DNA of 37,689 bases. Origin: Actinomycetes bacterium (GTDB taxonomy: Bacteria; Actinomycetota; Actinomycetes; Actinomycetales; Dermatophilaceae). The DNA is taken from the NCBI GenBank assembly GCA_029552065.1, contig JAKPEG010000234.1, forward strand, positions 1 through 37,689, in the 5' to 3' direction. The position numbers and the translations under genes were made by a program. Below the pieces are notes generated by a model. That model was not told the DNA's origin, made no database searches, and saw nothing but the letters and a program-made list of their open reading frames with translations. Below are positions 1 through 11,058 of the stretch, piece after piece (positions within the stretch are counted from its first letter, which is position 1; each line of letters opens with the position of its first letter).

Positions 1-1871
<1,871 letters not shown>

Positions 1872-1954
1872 ACCGCGCGGGACTGCGCCCCGGTCCCCTG
1901 TGGGATGTCGGGCTGGACGCGCGCCCTCCTGATGCGCTTCAGTCCCTCGGTCGG

Positions 1955-1960
1955 CAGAGT
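1955..1960 (+). promoter_or_regulatory. Candidate -10 element of a leaderless promoter
   Basis: CAGAGT ends six bases before the ATG at 1967, with no Shine-Dalgarno sequence in between. This puts the expected transcription start on the initiator codon. No clear -35 hexamer is visible, so support comes mainly from the same spacing at other genes in the window. Confidence 0.35.
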
Positions 1961-1966
1961 GTGCCT

Positions 1967-3670
1967 ATGACGACTGCGACAGAGCGGTACCGCGAAGCCC
2001 GAGATCACCTGCTGTCACTGCGCGGCGACCACACCCGTGCCGTGGCTGAGTTCCGCTGGCCGGACGTCGGCCCGACCTTCAACTGGGCGGTCGACTGGTT
2101 CGACGTCATCGCCCGCGGAAACGACCGATCGGCCCTCGTCATCGTCGAAGAGGACGGCACGAGCCAGATCCGCAGCTTCGCGGAGCTGGCAGGGCGCTCC
2201 GACCAGGTGGCCGCGTGGTTGGCTTCTCAGGGGGTTGCCAAGGGCGACCCCGTCCTGCTCATGCTGGGCAACCAGGTCGAGCTCTGGGACTGCATGCTGG
2301 CCGTGATGAAGCTCGGCGCGGTCATCATGCCGACGACGACTGCGGCCGGTCCCGCCGACCTCGCCGACCGGATCGCCCGCGGCGGTGCCCGGCACGTCGT
2401 GACCAACCCCGACCAGTGCGCGAAGTTCGACGAGGTCCCCGGCGGCTATTCGCGGATCGCCGTCGGCGAGGTGCCCGGCTGGGCCGATCTGCGGGCGGCA
2501 TACGAGCTCGACGCCGAACCGACCCCGCACCCGGGCACCGCACCGGCCGACCGGCTGTTGCTCTACTTCACCTCTGGCACGACGAGCCGGCCCAAACTCG
2601 TCGAGCACACCCAGGTGTCTTATCCGGTCGGGCACCTCGCGACGATGTTCTGGCTCGGGCTGCGACCCGGCGACGTCCACCTCAACATCTCCTCGCCCGG
2701 CTGGGCCAAGCACGCGTGGTCCTGCTTCTTCTCGCCGTGGATCGCCGAGGCGACCGTCTTCATCTACAACTACACGCGGTTCGACGCGGCGGCTCTGCTC
2801 GGGCAACTGCGCACCAACCGCGTGACGACCTTCTGCGCCCCACCGACGGTGTGGCGGATGCTCATCAACGCCGACCTCTCCGGCGGCCCGGGCTCGTTGC
2901 GGGAGGTCATCGGTGCCGGGGAGCCGCTCAACCCCGAGGTCATCGACCAGGTCGCCAAGGCGTGGGGCCTTACCCTGCGTGACGGCTACGGGCAGACCGA
3001 GATGACTGCGGCCGTGGGGAATACGCCCGGATCCGTGCTCAAACCCGGTTCGATGGGGCGGCCGCTGCCGGGGCAGCCGGTCGTGCTCGTCGACCCGATC
3101 ACCGGTCAGCGCACGGACGAGGAAGGCGAGATCTGCTTCGACCTGTCCGTCCACCCGCTCTCGCTCATGACCGGCTACCAGGGCGACCCGGAGCGCAACG
3201 CCGAGGCGATGGCCGGCGGGTGGTACCACACGGGGGACGTTGCGAGCATCGACGCCGACGGCTACATCACCTACGTAGGGCGCACCGACGACGTCTTCAA
3301 GGCGAGCGACTTCAAGATCAGCCCCTTCGAGCTGGAGTCGGTGCTCATCGAGCACCCGGCGGTCGTCGAGGCCGCCGTCGTGCCGGCGCCCGACGAGCTG
3401 CGCCTGGCCGTGCCCAAGGCCTACCTCATGCTGGCGCCCGGTCACGCGCCCGACGCCGACACGGCCCGGTCGATCCTCGCCTATGCCCGCGAGCACCTGC
3501 AGCCCTGGCAGCGGGTGCGCCGGATCGAGTTCGCCGAGTTGCCCAAGACCATCTCGGGCAAGATCCGCCGCGTGGAGCTGCGCTCCCGCGAGGAGCAGGT
3601 GGCAAACGGCGAGATCACGCCGATCGGGCAGGAGTGGCGCGACGACATGTTCCCCGAGCTCAAGGGCTGA
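1967..3670 (+). CDS. AMP-forming acyl-CoA synthetase, medium-chain (ACSM/acetyl-CoA synthetase-like) type
   Basis: The product (567 residues from ATG 1967) belongs to the adenylate-forming family, which activates a carboxylic acid with ATP and joins it to CoA. The early segment FNWAVDWFDVIARGNDR (about 38-54) resembles medium-chain or bacterial acyl-CoA synthetases. The ATP loop is TSGTTSRPK (202-210), GYGQTE is motif A5, the hinge region is YHTGDV then GRTDDVFKASDFKISPFE, and the C-terminal catalytic lysine sits in PKTISGKIRR. The open frame extends back to 1679 inside the previous gene, but that part resembles nothing; a -10-like CAGAGT six bases before 1967 supports this start. The acid substrate cannot be read from sequence. 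Confidence 0.9.
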   Translation: MTTATERYREARDHLLSLRGDHTRAVAEFRWPDVGPTFNWAVDWFDVIARGNDRSALVIVEEDGTSQIRSFAELAGRSDQVAAWLASQGVAKGDPVLLMLGNQVELWDCMLAVMKLGAVIMPTTTAAGPADLADRIARGGARHVVTNPDQCAKFDEVPGGYSRIAVGEVPGWADLRAAYELDAEPTPHPGTAPADRLLLYFTSGTTSRPKLVEHTQVSYPVGHLATMFWLGLRPGDVHLNISSPGWAKHAWSCFFSPWIAEATVFIYNYTRFDAAALLGQLRTNRVTTFCAPPTVWRMLINADLSGGPGSLREVIGAGEPLNPEVIDQVAKAWGLTLRDGYGQTEMTAAVGNTPGSVLKPGSMGRPLPGQPVVLVDPITGQRTDEEGEICFDLSVHPLSLMTGYQGDPERNAEAMAGGWYHTGDVASIDADGYITYVGRTDDVFKASDFKISPFELESVLIEHPAVVEAAVVPAPDELRLAVPKAYLMLAPGHAPDADTARSILAYAREHLQPWQRVRRIEFAELPKTISGKIRRVELRSREEQVANGEITPIGQEWRDDMFPELKG

Positions 3671-3694
3671 GCGGGTCCCTGGACCCGACACGGC

Positions 3695-3736
3695 GTATGC
3701 CGGGTAGTCACCTCGCGAGGTGACCACCCGGCATAC
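3695..3736. terminator. Bidirectional hairpin terminator between convergent genes
   Basis: A 42-base near-perfect palindrome centred at 3715/3716 with a single A/C mismatch (3706/3725). Its outer arms are GTATGCC and GGCATAC, the motif enriched across the window. It lies between the stop codons of two converging acyl-CoA synthetase genes, so it probably stops transcription from both sides. There is no U-tract, as is common in high-G+C actinobacteria. Confidence 0.75.
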
Positions 3737-3772
3737 CTGTCGATGGCTGCCGCCAGGCGCCGGGGCGGGCGC

Positions 3773-5443
<1,671 letters not shown>

Positions 5444-5531
5444 GAGCTCGAGCCTGCCACGTCCGGCGAACCGGCGGCATACCTCGGGAGCGTGTTCTTC
5501 GCCGCCTCGCCAGCGCGCGCCGGACATGCGG

Positions 5532-5563
5532 CGGGGCGGCATACCCGCAGGTATGCCGCCCCG
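5532..5563. repeat. Perfect 14-bp stem hairpin with GGCATACC/GGTATGCC arms
   Basis: A perfect 14-base-pair stem (5532-5545 with 5550-5563) and a 4-base loop CGCA. The loop-side half of each arm is the GGCATACC/GGTATGCC element. It is separated by one base from a second perfect hairpin. It probably belongs to the terminator downstream of the protease gene read on the minus strand. Confidence 0.7.
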
Positions 5564-5564
5564 T

Positions 5565-5595
5565 CCCGTGACCGGGTGGGTCACCCGGTCACGGG
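5565..5595 (-). terminator. Perfect hairpin at the protease stop codon
   Basis: CCCGTGACCGGGTG (5565-5578) pairs perfectly with 5582-5595 around a 3-base loop. The stop codon of the minus-strand protease gene (5589-5591) lies inside the arm, so the stem forms right at the end of that transcript. Together with the adjoining 5532-5563 hairpin it makes a tandem terminator between two co-directional genes. Confidence 0.7.
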
Positions 5596-6476
5596 CGAAC
5601 CCCATAGCTGGCGAGCCAGTCCTGCACCACCGGGATGTCGACGCGCTGGAGCCCGTCGAGGTAGCGGCAGTTCTCGGTGTAGCCGTAGCTCGTCACCGTG
5701 ACCACCTTGCCCGTGAGGAAGGTCGGGCCACCCGAGTCGCCGAAGCAGGATCCTCCGGTGCCGCGGGTGTCGTGGATGTTGCCGTTGACCTGGAGGATCT
5801 GCGGGGTGAGCTTCTGTCCGGGAGCCTCGGCGACGCGACGCACCAGGGGATAGGACTGGGGCGTCGGCTTCTGCGCGCCGCCGTCGGGCTTGCGGACCTC
5901 GGTGCCGTAGCCGACGATCGTGAAGAGGGTCTTGTTGAGCGTCGGCTGGCCGACCGCGTCGAGGGCGTTGCGCGCCGCGATCGCGGACGGGGTGATCCCG
6001 CTGACCGGAACGTCGAGCACGACGACGCCGACGTCGTTCCAGTTGTCCATGTCGGTGAAGTCGCTGTATGCCGGGTGGGCATGCGGGGTGCCGGCATACC
6101 AGGTGCGGTGGAGCGAGTCCGTGAACATGCCGGTCTGGCCGTAGCCGGTCGACGTTGTCCCGTTGCCCGGGTCGTCAGCCGCCCGCGGCAGGTTGCTCGG
6201 TGCCTCCGCGGCGATGTCGGACTCGAAGGTGACGATCGTCTTGTCCATCGTGCCCGCGGTGCAGTGTGCGGCGGTGAGCAGGACGGTCGGCGTGACGAGC
6301 GTGGCCGTGCAGCGATACCGCGTGCCGTCCTCGTAGAACATGAGCAAGCCGACGCTCGGGTGGCCCGAACCGTCGGCAGTGCCTCCGGTGATGGCGCCGG
6401 CCTGGCCGGCGGTCGTGAGCATGAGGCCGAGCGCGAGCCCTGCTGCGAGCGCGGCGCGGCGCGCGAGTGTGATCAT
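5589..6476 (-). CDS. Secreted trypsin-like (S1 family) serine protease
   Basis: The product is 295 residues from ATG 6476. A GGAGGGGAA ribosome-binding site sits just upstream and a signal peptide follows directly (MITLARRAALAAG, hydrophobic core, cut near AGA-IT). The classical triad is visible: His71 in LLTAAHC, Asp148 in NWNDVGVVVLD, Ser248 in GDSGGP. The mature chain begins close to ITGGTADG, like an activated trypsin N-terminus, so it may need little or no propeptide. Two cysteine pairs (57/72, 244/275 region) fit extracellular disulfides. It is expected outside the cell; its substrate is unknown. It is divergent from the DUF2231 gene, with both promoters within 6477-6612. Confidence 0.93.
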   Translation of the reverse strand: MITLARRAALAAGLALGLMLTTAGQAGAITGGTADGSGHPSVGLLMFYEDGTRYRCTATLVTPTVLLTAAHCTAGTMDKTIVTFESDIAAEAPSNLPRAADDPGNGTTSTGYGQTGMFTDSLHRTWYAGTPHAHPAYSDFTDMDNWNDVGVVVLDVPVSGITPSAIAARNALDAVGQPTLNKTLFTIVGYGTEVRKPDGGAQKPTPQSYPLVRRVAEAPGQKLTPQILQVNGNIHDTRGTGGSCFGDSGGPTFLTGKVVTVTSYGYTENCRYLDGLQRVDIPVVQDWLASYGVRP

Positions 6477-6552
6477 GGTGGATTCCCCTCCGGTGTGGCT
6501 GCTCCCCCGAGCCGCGATCATTGGATCACATCGCACGACCTTGGTACAGGGT

Positions 6553-6590
6553 CTGCTGCCCTTCCGGGCGATCCGTTCGGGCGGCAGCAG
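6553..6590. repeat. Inverted repeat in the divergent promoter region
   Basis: CTGCTGCC (6553-6560) pairs with GGCAGCAG (6583-6590) around 22 bases, between the protease start and the DUF2231 start. It could be an operator serving both genes or a leader structure. Nothing in the sequence decides which. Confidence 0.4.
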
Positions 6591-6600
6591 GCTTGTCGGT

Positions 6601-6606
6601 TAGCGT
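6601..6606 (+). promoter_or_regulatory. -10 element of a leaderless promoter
   Basis: TAGCGT fits the actinobacterial TANNNT pattern and ends six bases before ATG 6613. No ribosome-binding site lies in between, so the mRNA probably begins at the A of the start codon. The -35 region is poorly conserved. Confidence 0.45.
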
Positions 6607-6612
6607 TCAACC

Positions 6613-7485
6613 ATGCGAGCGCTGCCCACTGACGGGATCTTCGACACCATCGCCGGGCTGCCCGTGCACCCGCTGGTCGTGCACGCGGCCGTCGTCCTGC
6701 TGCCCCTGGGTGCCTTCGGCGTCCTCCTCCTGCTCGTGGTGGCGCGCTGGCGGCTGCGATTCGGGTGGCTCACCTTGGCTGCCCTGGCCGCCGGGGTCGG
6801 CGCGTCGGTGGTCGCCGAGCAGTCCGGCGAGGCACTCGCCCGTCGGGTGGGTATGCCGCGCGAGCACGCCGAATGGGGCGAGCGGCTCCCGCCGGTCGCC
6901 GTGATGCTCTTCGTAGTCGCGCTCGTGTGGTTCCTCCTCGTCCGGCGGGCCGCCTCGAGGGCGCGTCGCGCGGCTGTCCCGGGTGGCGACGGCCCGTCCT
7001 CTGGAGGTGGGACGGCGACGACCGTGGCCGGCTTCCTCGCCGGGCTGCTCGCCGTCGCGACGCTCGGCGTGACGGTGCTCGTCGGGCACAGCGGAGCGAC
7101 AGCGGTCTGGTCCGGACGCATCGCGGCGACGTCCTCGACTGCAGCGACGTCCTCGGTCGCAGCGACGCCCGCCACGGGTAGCTCCGGCGGTGCGACGAGC
7201 GCCGCGGGCGCGACCACGAAGTCGGGCTCCACGACAGCGGCACCCGCGGCGGGCAGCTACACGATGGACATGGTGCGGGCGCACAACTCCGCGTCGTCCT
7301 GCTGGTCGGCGATCAGCGGGTCGGTCTACGACCTCACCTCGTGGATCTCCCAGCATCCGGGTGGCCCGGTGGTCATCACGGCCATCTGCGGCACGGACGG
7401 CACGGCGGCCTTCGCCGGGCAGCACGCCGGGGAGCGCCGTCCTGCCAACGAGCTGGCCGGCTTCAAGTTGGGACCGCTCGCCTAG
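6613..7485 (+). CDS. Membrane DUF2231 protein fused to a cytochrome b5-like heme domain
   Basis: The product is 290 residues. The first 160 form four hydrophobic helices (about 22-44, 52-68, 95-112, 137-158) with the DUF2231 start LPVHPLVVHAAVVLLPLG and several histidines (19, 24, 85, 159) that may bind heme or metal. A Ser/Thr/Ala-rich linker (about 171-213) leads to a cytochrome b5 fold: SSCWSAISGSVYDLTSWISQHPGG with axial His248, and FAGQHAG with His271. By analogy with b5 proteins it should carry electrons; the topology suggests the b5 domain lies outside the membrane. The redox partner is unknown. Start chosen from the TAGCGT -10 six bases upstream. Confidence 0.88.
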   Translation: MRALPTDGIFDTIAGLPVHPLVVHAAVVLLPLGAFGVLLLLVVARWRLRFGWLTLAALAAGVGASVVAEQSGEALARRVGMPREHAEWGERLPPVAVMLFVVALVWFLLVRRAASRARRAAVPGGDGPSSGGGTATTVAGFLAGLLAVATLGVTVLVGHSGATAVWSGRIAATSSTAATSSVAATPATGSSGGATSAAGATTKSGSTTAAPAAGSYTMDMVRAHNSASSCWSAISGSVYDLTSWISQHPGGPVVITAICGTDGTAAFAGQHAGERRPANELAGFKLGPLA

Positions 7486-7497
7486 GCGCTCGTCGCT

Positions 7498-7515
7498 CGA
7501 GCCCGGCTGGGCTCG
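7498..7515 (+). terminator. Short hairpin after the DUF2231-b5 gene
   Basis: CGAGCCC and GGGCTCG form a 7-bp stem with a GGCT loop, 13 bases after the stop codon and followed by TTC. It is a plausible intrinsic terminator. Confidence 0.55.
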
Positions 7516-7541
7516 TTCACCCGCTCTCGCTCTCGCGCGAC

Positions 7542-7592
7542 ATCGTGTGAACTGGCACCGGTCCCCACCTGCGCGCGGTCACACGATGTGTG
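7542..7592 (+). repeat. 51-bp palindromic direct repeat, copy A
   Basis: The element begins ATCGTGTGA, has a core GTCCCCACC, and ends GGTCACACGATGTGTG. The outer arms pair (9 bp, 11 with the flanking bases) into a hairpin. It aligns without gaps to 10055-10105 at 44 of 51 positions, in the same orientation. The two copies bracket the SdrD-like gene and little else. It could be a cassette boundary, a REP-like element or a protein-binding site. Confidence 0.75.
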
Positions 7593-7799
7593 TGGCAGTC
7601 GTGATTTCGTCGCGCACGGCCTCGCCGGAATGAACTCTTCGCGCGTCCCATTTTTGGGGGACGCCCGTGCGGGAGAAGTGCGTCGGTGCGATATTCGTCA
7701 CCCTTCTCGAATAGCGCTCTTGGTTGGTGGTGTGCATACTCGAGTTCGACCGGTCGATGCCTATCGCAAACCACAAACATGCCGCCCATGGGAGGGCAA
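7593..7799 (+). other. AT-richer leader/promoter region of the SdrD-like gene
   Basis: The bases between repeat copy A and the next start codon are visibly less G+C rich than the surroundings. I see possible promoter pieces (TTGGTT near 7722, CATACT near 7735) but not at standard spacing. The open frame of the next gene runs back through here to 7686 without resembling protein. No other gene is supported. Confidence 0.4.
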
Positions 7800-9941
7800 A
7801 TGCATCGACGTGCCATGAGTGTCGGATTGGCGACCATCGCCATGCTGGGGGTCGGCGTAGGGCCGGCTTTCGCGGCTGCTCCGCCATTTCCGGACGAGCG
7901 CGACTACGCGTGCTACCTGCAGAACGTCGTCGGCGACTCGACCTCGATCTACGCCACCGGGGACTGCCTGCACAGCCCCTACATCGCGCTCGAGGACTTC
8001 CTGCCCGGCTCGGGCCTGCATGACTTGTACGTGAACGACCTCAGTTCCAGCCAGGGCCGATTCGACCGTAACTTCATGCTCTGGGCGCCGGTGGTCTCGA
8101 CGACCTCGGCCGCCGTCAAGGACCGGAGATGGGCTTGGTGTTCCAACGATCCGCATAGCCCGCGCACACCGTGCGCCGCCGATCATGTCTCCTTCGTCGA
8201 CGCCTTCACGCCCAGCTATGGCACTACCGGACCGGTGACCGTGCGAATCGGTCCCGACGGAAACTTCATCGGCATGTTCTGCGGCAATTTCAGTCAGCAC
8301 GCGGGTGTGGCCCCCGGACCCATGCCGCACCTCGCCGGCACGAAGTACGAGGACCTCGACGGAGACGGAAGCCGCGACCCGGGCGAGCCGGGCGTCGCTG
8401 GGTTCACGATTCGACTTCGGCTCGACGGTTCGGTCGTGGCAACGACCACGACCGCCGTCGACGGGAGCTACGAATTCGTTCTCGACGCGAATGTGAATCC
8501 GGCGATCAGTCATGGCTATTACTCGGTGTCCGAGGATCCCAAGGACGGTTGGGTCCAATCCCAGGCCCCTGCGGGCGTGACCATCGGGATCGCCGAAGGG
8601 GGCGTCGCCAGCGCCACGCCGGACACGGTCACGGTGGTCGATCGCGTGATCGGTGGCCTCGACTTCGGGAACTACCGCCCCGTCACCATCGCCGGCAGCA
8701 AGGTCGAGGACATGGACGCGGACGGGTCCCCCGAGGGCGACCCGGGCCTGGCCGGCTGGTCGATCACCGCCACGCGCGAAGGGTCGAACGACAGCGTCAG
8801 CCTGACCACAGGAGCAGACGGCTCCTACGCCTTTACCGGGCTCCGGCCGGGCGGCTACGCGGTGTCGGAGGCCGCCCGAGCGGGCTGGACCCAGTCCTAT
8901 CCCTCGACGGGCGGCCACCGGGTCGAATTGACGTCGGGGCAGTCGAGGACCGGCGTGGACTTCGCCAACTGGCGTCCGGGTGTGATCCAAGGCCGGAAGT
9001 TCGATGACCGAGCCGTCGACGGTTCCGGAGTGGGTGACCCCGGGCTGTCCGATTGGGTCATCACGTCGACCGCGGCCGATGCCGACGCCACGTCGCTGCA
9101 CACCGGCGCGGACGGCGGCTACGCCTTCGTCGGGGTGCGTCCCGGTCAGTACACCGTGACCGAACAACAGCGGGAGGGGTGGCGGCAGACGGCTCCCCCC
9201 GGAGGCAGTCGCGCGGTGCGGGTCCGCAGTGGTCTGACCGTCGACTCGGTCGACTTCGGCAACGTCTGCCTCGGCGGCGCGGATGTCGTCGTCCTCGACA
9301 TCGCCACCGGTGGGCCGGTGTCCGGACTGCGGGTGCGGATCTCCGAGGTGAACGTGCCCGGCATCCTCGCCAACCTCCCGAGCCTGCCCAGGGAGACCAC
9401 GGCGGGAAGCTTCCAAGGCCTGCTCCCCGGGACCTATCTGGTGACGGTGTTCCTGCCCGACGGAGTGTTCACGACCGACTCCGACGTCCGGGTCGTCGAT
9501 GGCCAGTGGGCCATCGTCAAGACGATCTCGGTCGCCGAGTGCCAGACCACGCAACGCCCGATCGAGGTATTCCGCTCGAGCCGAGGCAAGGTCACCGGCG
9601 GGATGAAGCAGCTCGTCGAGGGAGGCTTCGGGACTGCCGGCTTCACTTTCATGACCCGTCAAGGGTTGCCCGAAGGGCATCTCGAGGTGAACGACCACGT
9701 CCTTCCGATCCAGCTCAACACGAGCACCATCCAGGGCATCTGGCAGAGCGACGACCTCACCCAGGCCTGGGTGTGGGGTCTCGTGGACCTCAATGGCGAG
9801 AGGCTTCGCTTCCGGCTGCATCTGGTCGACCTCGGTGAACCGGGGACCAAGGACGCGTTCGAACTCAGCGTCCTGGACCGTTACCAGGCGGGACTCGGCC
9901 AGGTGATCGTCGGCGGCAACATCCAGATCCACGACACGTAG
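7800..9941 (+). CDS. Large secreted protein with three SdrD B-like repeats
   Basis: The product is 713 residues from ATG 7800, preceded by a GGGAGGG ribosome-binding site. A signal peptide (MHRRAMSVGLATIAMLGVGVGPAFA) is followed by a region of about 150 residues I do not recognise. Three repeats begin near residues 180, 299 and 398, each with G-K-x-x-D, an acidic DGxG loop, DGSY-F, and a W/Q-containing end before DF-N; they resemble calcium-stabilised SdrD B/prealbumin-like folds. Residues 596-713 (GKVTGG to GGNIQIHD) resemble a beta-rich post-COAP-like secreted domain. There is no LPxTG signal and no C-terminal membrane helix, so it is probably released or bound non-covalently. An adhesin or matrix role is only inference. 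Confidence 0.85.
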   Translation: MHRRAMSVGLATIAMLGVGVGPAFAAAPPFPDERDYACYLQNVVGDSTSIYATGDCLHSPYIALEDFLPGSGLHDLYVNDLSSSQGRFDRNFMLWAPVVSTTSAAVKDRRWAWCSNDPHSPRTPCAADHVSFVDAFTPSYGTTGPVTVRIGPDGNFIGMFCGNFSQHAGVAPGPMPHLAGTKYEDLDGDGSRDPGEPGVAGFTIRLRLDGSVVATTTTAVDGSYEFVLDANVNPAISHGYYSVSEDPKDGWVQSQAPAGVTIGIAEGGVASATPDTVTVVDRVIGGLDFGNYRPVTIAGSKVEDMDADGSPEGDPGLAGWSITATREGSNDSVSLTTGADGSYAFTGLRPGGYAVSEAARAGWTQSYPSTGGHRVELTSGQSRTGVDFANWRPGVIQGRKFDDRAVDGSGVGDPGLSDWVITSTAADADATSLHTGADGGYAFVGVRPGQYTVTEQQREGWRQTAPPGGSRAVRVRSGLTVDSVDFGNVCLGGADVVVLDIATGGPVSGLRVRISEVNVPGILANLPSLPRETTAGSFQGLLPGTYLVTVFLPDGVFTTDSDVRVVDGQWAIVKTISVAECQTTQRPIEVFRSSRGKVTGGMKQLVEGGFGTAGFTFMTRQGLPEGHLEVNDHVLPIQLNTSTIQGIWQSDDLTQAWVWGLVDLNGERLRFRLHLVDLGEPGTKDAFELSVLDRYQAGLGQVIVGGNIQIHDT

Positions 9942-9986
9942 GTCCGGGCGCCGGCGGCACTGTCGTGCGGGCCGGTCAGGGGCCTG

Positions 9987-10020
9987 CCGCAGGCCCGGGG
10001 CCAATGCCTCGGGCCTGCGG
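9987..10020 (+). terminator. Strong hairpin terminator after the SdrD-like gene
   Basis: CCGCAGGCCCG (9987-9997) pairs perfectly with 10010-10020 around a 12-base loop, 46 bases after the stop codon. An alternative smaller hairpin uses GGGCCTG/CAGGCCC just before it. Confidence 0.65.
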
Positions 10021-10054
10021 CCACCGGAACCACCCCCCGGCGCCCTTCGGCGGG

Positions 10055-10105
10055 ATCGTGTGAGCTGGCGCCTGTCCCCACCCACGCCAGGTCACACGAT
10101 GTGTG
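10055..10105 (+). repeat. 51-bp palindromic direct repeat, copy B
   Basis: The second copy of the element at 7542-7592. Here the stem is longer: ATCGTGTGA (10055-10063) pairs with 10092-10100, and inside it CTGGCG pairs with CGCCAG around a loop containing GTCCCCACC. The spacing from copy A (2,513 bases start to start) spans exactly the SdrD-like gene with its leader and terminator. Confidence 0.75.
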
Positions 10106-10157
10106 GCGGCGCAGAGCCCGCGAAGCGCACGAGGCGACGACGAGAGGCGCTGGGACA

Positions 10158-10193
10158 CTTGCATACAAGTATGGGAGAGGGCATACTGAAGGT
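10158..10193 (+). promoter_or_regulatory. gntR promoter overlapped by a GntR/FCD-type operator
   Basis: A TTG-containing -35 (TTGCAT, 10159-10164) and a -10 CATACT (10182-10187) are 17 bases apart. The -10 ends six bases before GTG 10194, predicting a leaderless mRNA. Over the -35 lies CTTGCATACAAG (10158-10169), whose core differs at one position from the TTGTATACAA type of site bound by FCD-family GntR regulators. Bases 10162-10173 (CATACAAGTATG) add a second, overlapping inverted repeat. Autoregulation is inferred. Confidence 0.55.
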
Positions 10194-10934
10194 GTGGAAG
10201 CCGCACACGCGCTCGAGATCTCGCCCGGCTTGGGCGGCGGAGTCGGCCCTGGGCTCGGCCCGGTGAACCGGTCCGCCCGCCGGGACCGGGTCTCCGACCG
10301 GGTCCATGCCGAGCTCGTCGAGGCGATCCGGGAGCTCCGGCTCACTCCGGGGGCCGTCATCTCCGAGCATGACCTCACGGCCGCCCTCGGGGTGAGCCGG
10401 ACCCCCGTTCGCGAGGCGCTGGCCCGGCTCGCCGACAGCGGCCTGGTCACCGTGGTCCCGCAGGTCGGCACCCGGGTCGCCGCCATTCGGATGTCCGAGG
10501 TTCGCGAGGCTCAGTTCGTGCGCGAGAACCTCGAACTCGCCGTCCTGGGCGAGCTGTGCGCGAACACGGACGCTGACCTGTCCACGGCCCTGCGCGTCCT
10601 CCCGCGTCAGCAGGAGGCCATGCTCCGCGGTGACACCGATGAATTCTTCGCGACGGACGAGAGATTCCACGCGGCCCTGTTCGCCGCGAGCGGGCACGCC
10701 CGGTCCTGGGAGTTGCTGCGCCCGCTCAAGGTCCACCTCGACCGGGTACGGCGCGTGAGCATCCCTCGTGCGACTGCGCTCAGTGAGGTCTTCGACGAGC
10801 ACGTCGCGATCGCCGACGCCGTGAACCGCGGCGATGTGACCGAGGCCCGCCGGGTGGCGACCACCCACGTGCGTCGGGTCCTCGCCTACGCCCCCACCCT
10901 GGCCGCCGACCACCCCGACTGGGTCGTCGACTGA
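10194..10934 (+). CDS. GntR-family transcriptional regulator, FCD type
   Basis: Starting at GTG 10194 (leaderless, see the promoter) gives 246 residues; GTG 10263 is an alternative, and the open frame upstream to 10101 runs through the operator. A winged helix-turn-helix is clear: VHAELVEAIRELRLTPGAVISEHDLTAALGVSRTPVREAL. The C-terminal FCD ligand domain shows the usual metal-binding set: FATDERFHAALFAASGH, DEHVAIADAV and THVRRVL. FCD regulators usually repress sugar-acid operons and are released by a pathway intermediate. The catabolic genes start 124 bases downstream in the same direction, so it is the likely regulator of that cluster. Confidence 0.88.
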   Translation: MEAAHALEISPGLGGGVGPGLGPVNRSARRDRVSDRVHAELVEAIRELRLTPGAVISEHDLTAALGVSRTPVREALARLADSGLVTVVPQVGTRVAAIRMSEVREAQFVRENLELAVLGELCANTDADLSTALRVLPRQQEAMLRGDTDEFFATDERFHAALFAASGHARSWELLRPLKVHLDRVRRVSIPRATALSEVFDEHVAIADAVNRGDVTEARRVATTHVRRVLAYAPTLAADHPDWVVD

Positions 10935-11058
10935 CCTCGACCGGGGGTCCGCACGCCATTCCGAGCAACTCCTAGGACATCCGCACTCCCCGGCGATCCT
11001 CGGGTCCCCGGCAAGCCACGCACCTGAACCCGAAAACCCCAGCGCAGGAGCACCCGCG

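Noticed and set aside
7542..7592. Crp/GlxR-type site formed by GTGTGA...TCACAC
   Set aside because: The arms are 28 bases apart, far from the 6-base spacing of such sites; the second copy at 10055 shows the same long spacing, so it is a hairpin repeat.
7761..10085. Long open frames on the strand opposite real genes (for example 7761-10085 minus, 2015-3727 minus, 13757-15772 minus)
   Set aside because: Their products are rich in Arg, Gly, Pro and His with no family motifs, as expected from third-position G+C bias opposite genuine genes.
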